Positions 21,916 through 32,343 of a stretch of DNA of 64,000 nucleotides are shown here, piece after piece. The notes beneath the pieces are model-generated. The model worked only from the letters and a program-made list of their open reading frames with translations. It had not been told where the DNA came from and ran no database searches. A program made the position numbers and the translations under genes. Position 1 is the first letter of the stretch, and the number at the start of each line of letters is the position of its first letter. The DNA comes from Yersinia canariae (GTDB lineage: Bacteria > Pseudomonadota > Gammaproteobacteria > Enterobacterales > Enterobacteriaceae), in assembly GCF_009831415.1 (NCBI RefSeq), contig NZ_CP043727.1, positions 3,038,001 through 3,102,000 of the forward strand, written 5' to 3'.

Positions 21916-22005
21916 GAAGGATATTATTTATTCATAGTGTGATGACTAGCACAGTGCCAAAGTTAATTGTATGATGAATACACTCCGTTACTCAGGACTC
22001 TTTTT

Positions 22006-22413
22006 ATGCGCAATGTGACTTCACTTTGCTGGCAGTATCTGCGAGCGTTCGCCATTATCTATCTGTGTTTATGGGCAGGTAAGGCGTTGGCCTTGCTGCT
22101 GCCCATCACTATTCCTGGCAGCATTATCGGCATGTTGATTCTGTTTGCCCTGCTTGCCTCGCAAATTTTACCCTCAACATGGGTAAAACCCGGTTGCCAC
22201 CTGCTTATCCGCTATATGGCACTGCTGTTCGTGCCGATAGGTGTCGGTGTAATGCAATATTATGACCAACTGACCAAACAATTCGGCCCGATCGTGGTTT
22301 CGTGTTTTGTCAGCACCCTGATAGTGATGCTGGTTGTGGGGTACAGCTCGCATTATGTCCACCGCGAACGCAAAGTGATTGGTTCTCCGACCCACACGGA
22401 GGAAGACGAATGA
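22006..22413 (+). CDS. yohJ: YohJ, LrgA/CidA-family membrane protein
   Basis: This small holin-like inner-membrane protein of 135 residues has four hydrophobic spans, with the family block [20 protein letters not shown] and [18 protein letters not shown]. coli YohJ is 132 residues. I chose the start [12 protein letters not shown] because it aligns with YohJ and follows an AGGA site; a reading from 21967 adds 13 unconserved residues. Its stop overlaps the yohK start (ATGA), so the pair is translationally coupled. The homologous LrgA/LrgB-type pairs are tied to export of small metabolites or murein hydrolase control. Confidence 0.93.
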   Translation: MRNVTSLCWQYLRAFAIIYLCLWAGKALALLLPITIPGSIIGMLILFALLASQILPSTWVKPGCHLLIRYMALLFVPIGVGVMQYYDQLTKQFGPIVVSCFVSTLIVMLVVGYSSHYVHRERKVIGSPTHTEEDE

Positions 22414-23105
22414 TCAGCAACTTATGGTGGTCACTGCCACTGACTCTTATTGTCTTCTTTGGCGCGCGCCGTTTGGCCCGCTGGCTGAAAATGCCGCTGC
22501 TGAACCCATTGCTGATATCAATGGTTGTTATTATTCCATTGCTGTTAGTGACCCATATGCCCTATGCCAACTATTTTGCGGGCAGCAAAATTCTGAATGA
22601 CTTGTTGCAGCCGGCAGTGGTGGCACTGGCCTTCCCGCTGTATGAACAATTACATCAAATTCGTGCCCGCTGGAAATCAATCATTAGTATCTGTTTTATC
22701 GGCAGTATTACTGCCATGGTCAGCGGCACTGCGGTTGCCTTATGGATGGGAGCAACGCCTGAGATTGCCGCGTCAGTCTTGCCCAAATCCGTCACGACGC
22801 CGATCGCCATGGCCGTGGCCGAATCCATTCATGGTTTGCCCGCCATCAGTGCGGTATGTGTTATTTTTGTTGGTATTTTGGGGGCCGTGTTTGGCCACAG
22901 CTTGCTAAATCTATTAAAAATCACCACCAAAGCCTCACGTGGCCTGGCGATGGGGACGGCTTCGCACGCCCTCGGTACCGCCCGTTGTGCTGAGATGGAT
23001 TTTCAAGAAGGCGCATTCAGCTCACTTGCATTGGTTATTTGTGGGATTATCACCTCACTGCTGGCTCCCTTCTTGTTTCCGGTACTGCTGCATTTATTTG
23101 GTTAA
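22410..23105 (+). CDS. yohK: YohK, LrgB-family membrane protein
   Basis: YohK is the partner of YohJ. It has 231 residues, the same as E. coli YohK, and about six or more hydrophobic spans. The LrgB block is [19 protein letters not shown], followed by [18 protein letters not shown]. The start ATG overlaps the yohJ stop by four bases. The order yohJ-yohK-cdd-sanA is the same as in E. coli, except that maeA has entered between cdd and sanA here. Co-regulation with cytidine deaminase is not implied, since cdd has its own CRP-controlled promoter. Confidence 0.94.
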   Translation: MISNLWWSLPLTLIVFFGARRLARWLKMPLLNPLLISMVVIIPLLLVTHMPYANYFAGSKILNDLLQPAVVALAFPLYEQLHQIRARWKSIISICFIGSITAMVSGTAVALWMGATPEIAASVLPKSVTTPIAMAVAESIHGLPAISAVCVIFVGILGAVFGHSLLNLLKITTKASRGLAMGTASHALGTARCAEMDFQEGAFSSLALVICGIITSLLAPFLFPVLLHLFG

Positions 23106-23232
23106 TTTTCAAACGGCTGGAGTGTTAACTGCGGGGCCAACGCAAGCACGGTGCAAAATCAATTTGCCCTTCGCTTGCCGCTCTCCTGCCCCTTGAAATC
23201 TATTGGGTACTGTGAGGGTTAATTCATAAATT

Positions 23233-23325
23233 TGAGATACATCTCTCATTTGAGATTTTACTTGCATGAATTTCATATATAACGAGATCTGCATCACACC
23301 AAGAAGCCTCCAAGCTGCCTAAAAT
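23233..23325 (+). promoter_or_regulatory. cdd promoter with tandem CRP sites
   Basis: Two CRP-like 16-mers lie 50 bp apart: TGAGATACATCTCTCA at 23233-23248 and CGAGATCTGCATCACA at 23283-23298. A -10 box TAAAAT sits at 23320-23325, giving a start near 23332 that places the sites at about -41.5 and -91.5. This is the classic CytR/CRP layout of E. coli cdd and deoP2, with room for CytR between the two CRP dimers. Confidence 0.72.
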
Positions 23326-23354
23326 AGTTTCCCGTAACTACTGGAGAGAACCCT

Positions 23355-24239
23355 ATGCAAGCACGTTTTCATGACGTTTGGGCTGAACTGCCCGCCTCAC
23401 TGCAATCCGCACTTGAACCTATCTTGAGCGCAAACGATTTCGCCGCAATGCTGACAGCAGAACAAGTGAAAACGGTGAAAAGTATCAGTGGGTTAGATGA
23501 TGATGCGCTGGCATTTGCGTTACTACCGCTAGCTGCCGCTTGCGCATTAACACCTATCTCCCATTTTATGGTTGGCGCTATCGCTCGGGGCATCAGCGGC
23601 AATCTCTATTTCGGTGCCAATATGGAGTTCAGCAGCGCACCGCTACAACAAACCATTCATGCCGAACAGTGTGCTGTAACTCATGCCTGGTTACGTGGTG
23701 AAGCCCGTTTGGTCTCTATTACTGTCAATTACACCCCGTGCGGCCATTGCCGCCAGTTTATGAATGAACTGAACAGTGGAACAGACTTGCATATCCACCT
23801 ACCGGGCCGCCCGGCGTCAACACTCGGGCAATATTTACCTGACTCTTTCGGCCCGAAAGACTTGGATATCAATACCTTGCTGATGGATCCTGTCGATCAC
23901 GGCTATAAAGTCACTGACACTGATTCACTGACTCAGGCGGCACTTGACGGTGCCAATCACAGCCATGCACCTTATAGCCTTTCCCACAGCGGTGTGGCGG
24001 TGGAAACCACCGATGGCAACATTTATGCCGGCCGTTATGCGGAAAATGCGGCGTTTAACCCAAGCTTGCCCCCCCTGCAAGCTGCATTAATTCTGACCAA
24101 CTTGTCAGGCAAAGACTGTAGCGCTATCCGCCGCGCAGTGCTGGTTGAAGGCAGCCGACCTATGTTGACTCAGTGGGATGCCACCCAAGCAACATTGGCA
24201 ACCCTTGGCTGTACTGATGTAAAACGCGTGACATTCTAA
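23355..24239 (+). CDS. cdd: Cdd, cytidine deaminase
   Basis: Cdd deaminates cytidine and deoxycytidine to uridine and deoxyuridine in nucleoside salvage. It is 294 residues, the length of the dimeric E. coli enzyme with duplicated domains. The catalytic half has the proton-shuttle HAEQCAV (about 102-108), and [12 protein letters not shown] supplies the two zinc cysteines. The N-terminal helical domain (1-48) and a degenerate C-terminal repeat (about 190-294) are present. The ribosome site is GGAGAG upstream of ATG. Regulation is probably by CRP and CytR through the tandem sites upstream. Confidence 0.96.
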   Translation: MQARFHDVWAELPASLQSALEPILSANDFAAMLTAEQVKTVKSISGLDDDALAFALLPLAAACALTPISHFMVGAIARGISGNLYFGANMEFSSAPLQQTIHAEQCAVTHAWLRGEARLVSITVNYTPCGHCRQFMNELNSGTDLHIHLPGRPASTLGQYLPDSFGPKDLDINTLLMDPVDHGYKVTDTDSLTQAALDGANHSHAPYSLSHSGVAVETTDGNIYAGRYAENAAFNPSLPPLQAALILTNLSGKDCSAIRRAVLVEGSRPMLTQWDATQATLATLGCTDVKRVTF

Positions 24240-24255
24240 TCAGATAACAGCAAAT

Positions 24256-24277
24256 CGGGGTTAGCTGACTAACCCCG
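24256..24277 (+). terminator. Probable cdd terminator
   Basis: A 9-bp perfect stem CGGGGTTAG / CTAACCCCG with a CTGA loop lies 16 bp after the cdd stop. The downstream T tract is weak (GTTACAGCTTTGC). Confidence 0.65.
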
Positions 24278-24533
24278 GTTACAGCTTTGCGCCGCACTTT
24301 CACTCATTGGCTCACGCAACCAACTATGATTACTTTTGCCGTTCCGGAGGGTAATGCAGTAAAAGTTTCGTTTGGCCAATGAATCAAGCTGACAGTCAAT
24401 CAATCTGCTGGCGGTAATTGAGCTGTAAAATCTGCAACTTAATTCGCACTTTTGCTGATAACTGACATATTTAACTAACAAAAGCTGTACATATTTTTCT
24501 TATCTTTTAGGATCGGAGCAACAATAACTGTCC

Positions 24534-24656
24534 AGACCCAAAGTCAGTGGAGTTACAGATAGGTAGCCAGCGAAGGCTTTCCGATGAGCTTACTCAAGTC
24601 AATCATTCGGATAAGCGCCCGCAGCGCCCCCTGCGACGTCAAGGACGAAGGGTATA
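24534..24656 (+). repeat. ERIC element in the maeA leader
   Basis: This is a complete but diverged ERIC repeat of about 123 bp: AGACCCAAAGTCAGTGGAGT, CCGATGAGCTTACTCAAGTC, CATTCGGATAAGCGCC and a GACGAAGGGTATA end. The centre GAGCTTACTCAAGTCAAT corresponds to the ERIC core used in typing primers. It ends 22 bp before the maeA start, so it is likely transcribed in the maeA leader, where ERIC RNA folds into a long hairpin that can affect mRNA stability. The rest of the 439-bp gap (24278-24533) shows no gene. Confidence 0.75.
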
Positions 24657-24660
24657 ATAA

Positions 24661-26376
<1,716 letters not shown>

Positions 26377-26382
26377 ATATTA

Positions 26383-26408
26383 TCGGCCCGTACTTCGGTG
26401 TGGGCCGA
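26383..26408 (+). terminator. Possible maeA terminator
   Basis: The stem TCGGCCC / GGGCCGA with a 12-base loop lies 6 bp after the maeA stop. It is followed by ATAATGATG rather than a T run, so termination may be weak. Confidence 0.5.
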
Positions 26409-26433
26409 ATAATGATGTCCCCTGCCACTGCAA

Positions 26434-26688
26434 CCCCAAAATCATTGGAATGACAGGAAGGCGGCCAGAGAGATAATCCCAATGAGCTGACCCCGGTCAG
26501 TGATTTGGGTTATTGAGCGCAGCCAACACACCTGTAGCTTGAAAGATATAAAAGGGTATCCCCAATGGATTTCAAGTGACAGGAAGGCGGCCAGGGAGAT
26601 AATCCCAATGAGCTGACCCCGGTCAGTGATTTGGGTTATTGAGCGCAGCCAACACACCTGTAGCTTGAAAGATGATGGGGATAGGTAT
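26434..26688 (+). repeat. Tandem pair of ERIC elements
   Basis: Two head-to-tail copies (26434-26559 and 26560-26688) have a 126-bp period, the size of one ERIC unit. A 97-bp segment (26451-26547 and 26577-26673) is identical in the two copies apart from one base (CCAGAGAG / CCAGGGAG). The core GATAATCCCAATGAGCTGAC and GTCAGTGATTTGGGTT plus GCAGCCAACACACCTGTAGC is the ERIC consensus with few changes. Near identity points to a recent duplication of the unit. The copies sit between maeA and sanA and may form long hairpins in a sanA leader transcript. Confidence 0.85.
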
Positions 26689-26733
26689 TGCGCTACATGG
26701 GCGGGTACAGTAGCCTTGCAATATCACCAGTGA

Positions 26734-27507
<774 letters not shown>

Positions 27508-27624
27508 TTTTAAATGGATTTTTCTTTCGCTTTGACGTTAGGCGCAATCAGGAATATTGCCAACAAACTGCCTGGGTAGACTGTGAGCCGCAGTAATAAT
27601 TCACTTTCAACAATATGTAACCAA

Positions 27625-27903
27625 CTAGCCCCTTTGCCCTAAAAACGCCCCAACATCACTTTCAACCTCTCCCATCTCTTGCAATAACTGCAATGTTTCC
27701 AATGCCTCATCCTCATCCAACCGGCTCATGGCAAACCCCACATGCACCAAAACCCAATGGCCGATTAGTGCAGAACTTGCCTGCGCATCCGCAGCCACCA
27801 GCATAATATTCACCGAACGGCGCACACCACAAACATCCACCCAGGCCGTACCCGGTTGAGTCTCATCCAACGCGACAATTTGCCCCGGAATTCCTATGCA
27901 CAT
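27625..27903 (-). CDS. hypC: HypC-family hydrogenase maturation chaperone
   Basis: This small chaperone begins MCIGIPGQIVALDE, with the essential N-terminal Cys2 that binds the Fe(CN)2CO precursor with HypD and the large subunit. It is 92 residues, with the C-terminal family block LIGHWVLVHVGFAMSRLDEDEA. Its end (VESDVGAFLG) is closer to HypC than to HybG. It follows hypA by 40 bp in the same direction, from a sigma-54 promoter, so it is produced with the Hyf hydrogenase whose large subunit needs it. hypB, hypD and hypE are not in this window and must be elsewhere. Confidence 0.93.
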   Translation of the reverse strand: MCIGIPGQIVALDETQPGTAWVDVCGVRRSVNIMLVAADAQASSALIGHWVLVHVGFAMSRLDEDEALETLQLLQEMGEVESDVGAFLGQRG

Positions 27904-27943
27904 AATCTGGCTCCCGCTGTATCAGAGCATAAAAAAAGTAAAT

Positions 27944-28291
27944 TCATTCTACCTCCAGCCGCTTAATCATCACGCCGTCATCAGCCGCGCCAATGTGTAA
28001 GTGGCTCCCGGCACACAATGGGCAACGCGTTACTTTACTGCTGAGTAAATTAACGTGTTGCTGACAGTCATGGCACCATACTTGTGATGGTTGCTGGCTA
28101 AGGTGCAAAACACAGCCTTCGGCCAAGGTGCCCCGGCACACCAATTCAAAACAGAACTCCAACGCCTGCGGCTCGATACAAGAAAATGCGCCGGTTTCCA
28201 GCCATACCCCAGTAATTCTCCGTGCACCATGCAGCCGCGCCTGCTGTTCCATCATGCCAATCGCATTTTGGCACAAAGTTATCTCGTGCAT
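27944..28291 (-). CDS. hypA: HypA, hydrogenase nickel-insertion protein
   Basis: HypA delivers nickel to the hydrogenase large subunit together with HypB. It is 115 residues from MHEITLCQNAIGMMEQQA; His2 and Glu3 are the Ni site. The zinc domain has two CxxC pairs, WCHDCQQ and TRCPLCAG. A longer reading from 28375 adds 28 unconserved residues and would run through the sigma-54 promoter, so I rejected it. It is divergent from hyfA, with about 400 bp of shared regulatory DNA between them. Confidence 0.94.
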   Translation of the reverse strand: MHEITLCQNAIGMMEQQARLHGARRITGVWLETGAFSCIEPQALEFCFELVCRGTLAEGCVLHLSQQPSQVWCHDCQQHVNLLSSKVTRCPLCAGSHLHIGAADDGVMIKRLEVE

Positions 28292-28329
28292 GACCGTTCT
28301 CCCTATTTGAGCTTTTCTTGCAAAAACAA

Positions 28330-28345
28330 TGCAAGGACGATGCCA
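28330..28345 (-). promoter_or_regulatory. Sigma-54 promoter of hypA-hypC
   Basis: The minus strand reads TGGCATCGTCCTTGCA, with GG and GC separated by exactly ten bases, close to the consensus TGGCACG-N4-TTGCA. The predicted start is near 28320, about 29 bases before the hypA ATG. Confidence 0.85.
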
Positions 28346-28449
28346 GTAATTCAGGACTTGCCACCGGCTCGACACTCATCCTAATAAATTGATAAATAAG
28401 GTTATTATTCGCCACCACTGCGCGATAAATTCATGAGATGGATAATCAC

Positions 28450-28496
28450 TGTCGAAGTGTCATCGGTAAGCAGTTGTTTCGTCACTAATGTCGACA
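28450..28496. promoter_or_regulatory. Candidate activator sites between hypA and hyfA
   Basis: Two related elements, TGTCGAAGTGTCA (28450-28462) and the palindrome TGTCGACA (28489-28496), lie midway between the two divergent sigma-54 promoters, 105-165 bp from each. That spacing suits an enhancer-binding protein of the FhlA/HyfR type serving both sides. The rest of the 406-bp gap shows no gene. The assignment to the adjacent hyfR product is inference. Confidence 0.45.
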
Positions 28497-28615
28497 CTTA
28501 ACCATGGCAATCACACTGTTTTTACTGCCTTTTAAATCCCTGCCTTTTATCTGATATCCCCCAAATGCGCAGCAGACGGGCTTTCACGACTCTTTTGCAT
28601 CAGCAGCTAACGTAC

Positions 28616-28631
28616 TGGCACAGAATATGCT
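28616..28631 (+). promoter_or_regulatory. Sigma-54 promoter of the hyf operon
   Basis: TGGCACAGAATATGCT has GG-N10-GC spacing and a perfect TGGCAC -24 box. The predicted start is near 28642, some 56 bases before the hyfA ATG. Confidence 0.88.
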
Positions 28632-28697
28632 TTGGTGCTGGGAAATGATTTTTATCAGCCTGACTGTCACCAGATTTTTGTCCCGGAGGGTATGGCT

Positions 28698-29339
28698 ATG
28701 AACCGCTTTGTGATTGCGGAGCCGAGGCTTTGTATTGGATGTAATACCTGCATGGCTGCTTGCAGCCAGGTACATAAAGCCGAGGGTTTACAAGAGCATC
28801 CCAGATTGACCGTTATGCGCAATGCCACAGTGACGGCACCGATTCTCTGTCGTCACTGTGAGGATGCGTGGTGCGCGCGGGTTTGCCCGGTCAATGCCAT
28901 CACCCTGACCAATAACGCCGTCGAATTAAATGAAACCACCTGCATCGGCTGCAAGCTCTGCGGTATCGCCTGCCCGTTTGGCGCAATCACCCCTGCTGGC
29001 AGTAAGCCATTAGCGGTGCCAGAAAATTTCCCTGAATACATCCCGATGACCGAGTTATCCGATGTGCCATTCAGCCCGGCCAACATGAATCCGTTCCTCG
29101 CTTGGAATGCGGGAGTTCGTGCTGTTGCCGTGAAATGTGACTTATGCAGCTTCCAATCACAGGGGCCAGAATGTGTGCGGGTCTGCCCGACTAACGCCTT
29201 GATACTGGTGGATAAAAACAGCATTGAACAGGCGAATCACGCTAAACGCCTAGCAGCCGCCAGTGGGTTTGCAAACGAGCTGCCCTTTATGACCGTGGGC
29301 ACGTCGTCCGCCATCTCTCACGAGGAGCAGAAAAGATGA
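28698..29339 (+). CDS. hyfA: HyfA, hydrogenase-4 ferredoxin-like subunit
   Basis: HyfA is an electron-transfer subunit of the membrane-bound hydrogenase-4 complex. It is 213 residues from MNRFVIAEPRLC; this ATG is seven bases after GGAGGG, while an ATG two codons earlier is too close. Four 4Fe-4S motifs are visible: CIGCNTCMAAC, CRHCEDAWCARVC, CIGCKLCGIAC and CDLCSFQSQGPECVRVC. E. coli HyfA is 205 residues. It is the first gene of an operon running to hycI with mostly overlapping or tightly spaced frames; its stop overlaps the hyfB start. Confidence 0.93.
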   Translation: MNRFVIAEPRLCIGCNTCMAACSQVHKAEGLQEHPRLTVMRNATVTAPILCRHCEDAWCARVCPVNAITLTNNAVELNETTCIGCKLCGIACPFGAITPAGSKPLAVPENFPEYIPMTELSDVPFSPANMNPFLAWNAGVRAVAVKCDLCSFQSQGPECVRVCPTNALILVDKNSIEQANHAKRLAAASGFANELPFMTVGTSSAISHEEQKR

Positions 29340-31360
29340 TGAATTCGCTTGAGCTATTATGCCTCTCCTTGCTGCTTTATCTGGCTGGCGCATTGCTTTC
29401 TCTGCTCTTGGCACGGCGCGAAACTCTGGCAATTTATGCTTCCGGATTAGCATCATTACTGGGAGGGCTTGCGGGGCTGTTAGCCGCCGCGCCGACGCTA
29501 CTCGGGGGCGGCATTATCACATTTACCACTGCCGGGCCTTTCCCATTCGCGGCATTTAGTTTACGTCTTGATCCATTGGCGGCATTTATGCTGATGGTCA
29601 TTTCATTGCTGGTGGTGATAACCGCACTTTATTCATTGGCTTATGTGCAGGAATACAAGGGCCGCGGCGCATGGGGAATGGGGGTCTTTATGAACCTATT
29701 CATCGCCTCAATGGTGGCGCTGGTGGTCGTAGATAACGCCTTCTACTTTATTATTTTCTTCGAAATGATGTCGCTGGCTTCCTACTTCCTAGTAATTTCC
29801 GATCAAGACGATGACGCCATCAGCGCGGGTTTGCTCTATTTTCTGATTGCCCACGCCGGCTCCGTGCTCATTATGATTGCGTTTTTCCTGTTGTATCGCC
29901 TCAGCGGCAGTCTGGAATTTGCTGCTTTTCGGCAGGCCAACCCGCAGCCTGTCATGGCCTCGATTATCTTCTTATTAGCTTTCTTCGGTTTCGGTGCCAA
30001 AGCCGGGATGTTGCCGCTCCATGGTTGGTTGCCACGAGCGCACCCTGCGGCCCCTTCCCATGCCTCCGCCCTGATGTCCGGCGTTATGGTCAAAATTGGT
30101 ATCTTCGGCATCATCAAAGTGGGCATTGACTTGCTGGGTGCCAGCCAACTGTGGTGGGGCGTGGTGGTGCTGGGCTTTGGCGCGGTGTCTTCAGTGCTGG
30201 GCGTGCTGTATGCATTGGCAGAGCATGACATCAAACGCCTACTGGCTTATCACACAGTCGAGAACATCGGCATTATCCTGATGGGGGTCGGCGTGGGCAT
30301 GATAGGGATTGCCAGCCACCAACCGGTGTTAGCCGCGCTTGGCCTACTCGGCGCGCTTTACCATCTGCTCAATCACGCCGTTTTCAAAGGGCTGCTGTTC
30401 CTCGGTGCTGGTGCAGTCATATATCGCGTACACACCAAAGACATGGAAAAGATGGGCGGATTGGCCAGAATGATGCCTTACACCGCGCTGGCTTTTCTGG
30501 TCGGATGTATGGCAATTTCAGCCCTTCCGCCATTCAATGGTTTTGTCAGTGAATGGTTTACCTACCAATCGCTGTTTACCATGACCAAAGACGGCGGTTT
30601 TATTATTCGTCTCGCCGGGCCAATTGCTATCGTGATGCTGGCAATTACTGGTGCATTGGCGGCCATGTGTTTTGTGAAAGTTTACGGTATCAGCTTCTGT
30701 GGCCTGCCGCGCACAGAAAAAGCCGCTCTTGCACGCGAAGTCCCTTGGCCGATGACCTCCGCCATGTTGCTGCTGGCGTTACTCTGTTTGGCGTTAGGGA
30801 TAGGCGCTACCCATGTCGCTCCGGTGATTGGCCGTATTGCCTCCAGCCTGATCGCGCCGCCAGTGCCATCCTTGCAAGTGGCACAAGGCGCTGTTTTGTT
30901 CCCGCAACACAGTTCTCAGGCAATGTTATCCACCCTGTATATCTTCTTTGGTTTATTGATTTTGCCACTGGTGATTTTACTGGTCGCCAGCCTCTACAAA
31001 GGCAGCCGTCTGGCATTTCGTCATGGCGGTGATCCATGGGCTTGCGGTTATGCCTACGAACAGGCCATGACCGTCTCTGCCGGTGGTTTTACCCAGCCAC
31101 TGCGGGCCATGTTTGCCCCGCTCTATCGGCTACGTAAAACACTGGATCCCGCACCGGTAATGCAACGCGCATTGGAGCATTCAATCAGTGGCGCGGGTCG
31201 AGTGGAGCCGGTTTGGGATGACAAAGTTGTGGCCCCGCTTATCCGCTTGATCCAATGGCTCAGCCAGCGAATTCAATGGCTGCAACAGGGTGATTTCCGC
31301 CTCTATTGTCTGTATGTGGTCGCCGCACTGGTTACCCTGCTTATCATTGCGGCCATTTAA
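29336..31360 (+). CDS. hyfB: HyfB, hydrogenase-4 membrane subunit
   Basis: HyfB is a large proton-antiporter-like membrane subunit related to NuoL/HycC. It is 674 residues against about 672 in E. coli, with at least 14 hydrophobic spans. The antiporter core carries FGAKAGMLPLHGWLPRAHPA, LMSGVMVKIGIFGI, HDIKRLLAYHTVENIGII and LYHLLNHAVFKGLLFLGAGA, including the conserved Lys and His residues of the proton path. The start ATG overlaps the hyfA stop (ATGATG; the second ATG is equally possible). It belongs to one of three antiporter-like subunits (with HyfD and HyfF) that distinguish Hyd-4 from the Hyd-3 complex. Confidence 0.95.
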   Translation: MMNSLELLCLSLLLYLAGALLSLLLARRETLAIYASGLASLLGGLAGLLAAAPTLLGGGIITFTTAGPFPFAAFSLRLDPLAAFMLMVISLLVVITALYSLAYVQEYKGRGAWGMGVFMNLFIASMVALVVVDNAFYFIIFFEMMSLASYFLVISDQDDDAISAGLLYFLIAHAGSVLIMIAFFLLYRLSGSLEFAAFRQANPQPVMASIIFLLAFFGFGAKAGMLPLHGWLPRAHPAAPSHASALMSGVMVKIGIFGIIKVGIDLLGASQLWWGVVVLGFGAVSSVLGVLYALAEHDIKRLLAYHTVENIGIILMGVGVGMIGIASHQPVLAALGLLGALYHLLNHAVFKGLLFLGAGAVIYRVHTKDMEKMGGLARMMPYTALAFLVGCMAISALPPFNGFVSEWFTYQSLFTMTKDGGFIIRLAGPIAIVMLAITGALAAMCFVKVYGISFCGLPRTEKAALAREVPWPMTSAMLLLALLCLALGIGATHVAPVIGRIASSLIAPPVPSLQVAQGAVLFPQHSSQAMLSTLYIFFGLLILPLVILLVASLYKGSRLAFRHGGDPWACGYAYEQAMTVSAGGFTQPLRAMFAPLYRLRKTLDPAPVMQRALEHSISGAGRVEPVWDDKVVAPLIRLIQWLSQRIQWLQQGDFRLYCLYVVAALVTLLIIAAI

Positions 31361-31371
31361 GGAGACGAGCA

Positions 31372-32325
31372 ATGCCAACTACTGATATGCCTGCGGTCTC
31401 TATGATTGCTTTCGCCATTGTGCAGGCGCTTCTCATGCTTGCACTGGCGCCGTTGATGTCGGGTATTTCGCGCATGGTAAAAGCCCGCATGCACTCCCGC
31501 CGTGGGCCGGGCATCCTGCAAGAGTATCGTGATTTAGCCAAATTACTGAAACGCCAGGATGTCGCCCCGGCCAATGCCGGCATTATCTTTCGCCTGATGC
31601 CCTATGTGCTTCTGGGCAGTATGTTATTGATTGCGATGGCGTTACCCATTTTCACTTTGGCCTCCCCCTTTGGGGTGGCGGGTGACCTGATAACCCTGCT
31701 CTATCTGTTCGCGCTGTTCCGCTTTTTCTTCTCACTGGCGGGTCTCGATAGCGGCAGCATTTTCGCCGGTATCGGTGCCAGTCGTGAGTTGACACTCGGG
31801 GTGTTGGTCGAACCGACCTTGATTCTTTCACTGCTGGTTGTCGGGCTGATTGCGGGTTCCACCAATATCGGCACCATCAGTACCGCGCTGTCTCAAGGGC
31901 ACTGGCAATCACCGACCGCCACGGGTCTGGCACTACTGGCTTGCGGTTTTGCGGTGTTTATCGAAATGGGCAAAATTCCATTTGATGTCGCCGAAGCTGA
32001 GCAAGAACTACAAGAAGGGCCACTGACCGAATATTCCGGTGCCTCATTAGGGTTAGTCAAATGGGGGATTAGTTTAAAACAAGTGGTGGTGGCGCAGCTT
32101 TTCCTCGGTGTGTTTATCCCCTTTGGCAAGTTGGCGGTGCTGAGTGGGCCGGGCCTGCTGTGGGCGTTAGTGGCCTGTGTTATCAAGCTCGTGGTGGTAT
32201 TTGTGCTGGCCTCCATCGTAGAAAACAGTATTGCCCGTGGGCGCTTCCTGTTGACCTCTCGCGTGACCTGGCTGGGGTTTGGCGTAGCCGCCTTGTCTCT
32301 GGTTTTCTATCTCACCGGTCTTTAA
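31372..32325 (+). CDS. hyfC: HyfC, hydrogenase-4 NuoH-like subunit
   Basis: HyfC is a membrane subunit related to NuoH and HycD that links the hydrogenase arm to the membrane arm. It is 317 residues, with about eight spans. Family blocks include RMHSRRGPGILQEYRDLAKL, GLDSGSIFAGIGASRELTL and EMGKIPFDVAEAEQELQEG, the last with the acidic cluster near the quinone-site equivalent. The start MPTTDMPAVSM follows GGAGACGAGC, 11 bp after the hyfB stop. An upstream extension from 31306 lies within hyfB and was rejected. Confidence 0.95.
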   Translation: MPTTDMPAVSMIAFAIVQALLMLALAPLMSGISRMVKARMHSRRGPGILQEYRDLAKLLKRQDVAPANAGIIFRLMPYVLLGSMLLIAMALPIFTLASPFGVAGDLITLLYLFALFRFFFSLAGLDSGSIFAGIGASRELTLGVLVEPTLILSLLVVGLIAGSTNIGTISTALSQGHWQSPTATGLALLACGFAVFIEMGKIPFDVAEAEQELQEGPLTEYSGASLGLVKWGISLKQVVVAQLFLGVFIPFGKLAVLSGPGLLWALVACVIKLVVVFVLASIVENSIARGRFLLTSRVTWLGFGVAALSLVFYLTGL

Positions 32326-32343
32326 GGAGCTAATAAACCCATC

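Noticed and set aside
26434..26688. CRISPR-like repeat array
   Set aside because: There are only two units, they are 126 bp long and contiguous, and their sequence is ERIC; no short direct repeats with unique spacers were seen anywhere in the window.
30553..31032. 159-codon frame overlapping the end of hyfB
   Set aside because: Out-of-frame shadow of hyfB; hyfB is continuous and conserved through this stretch.
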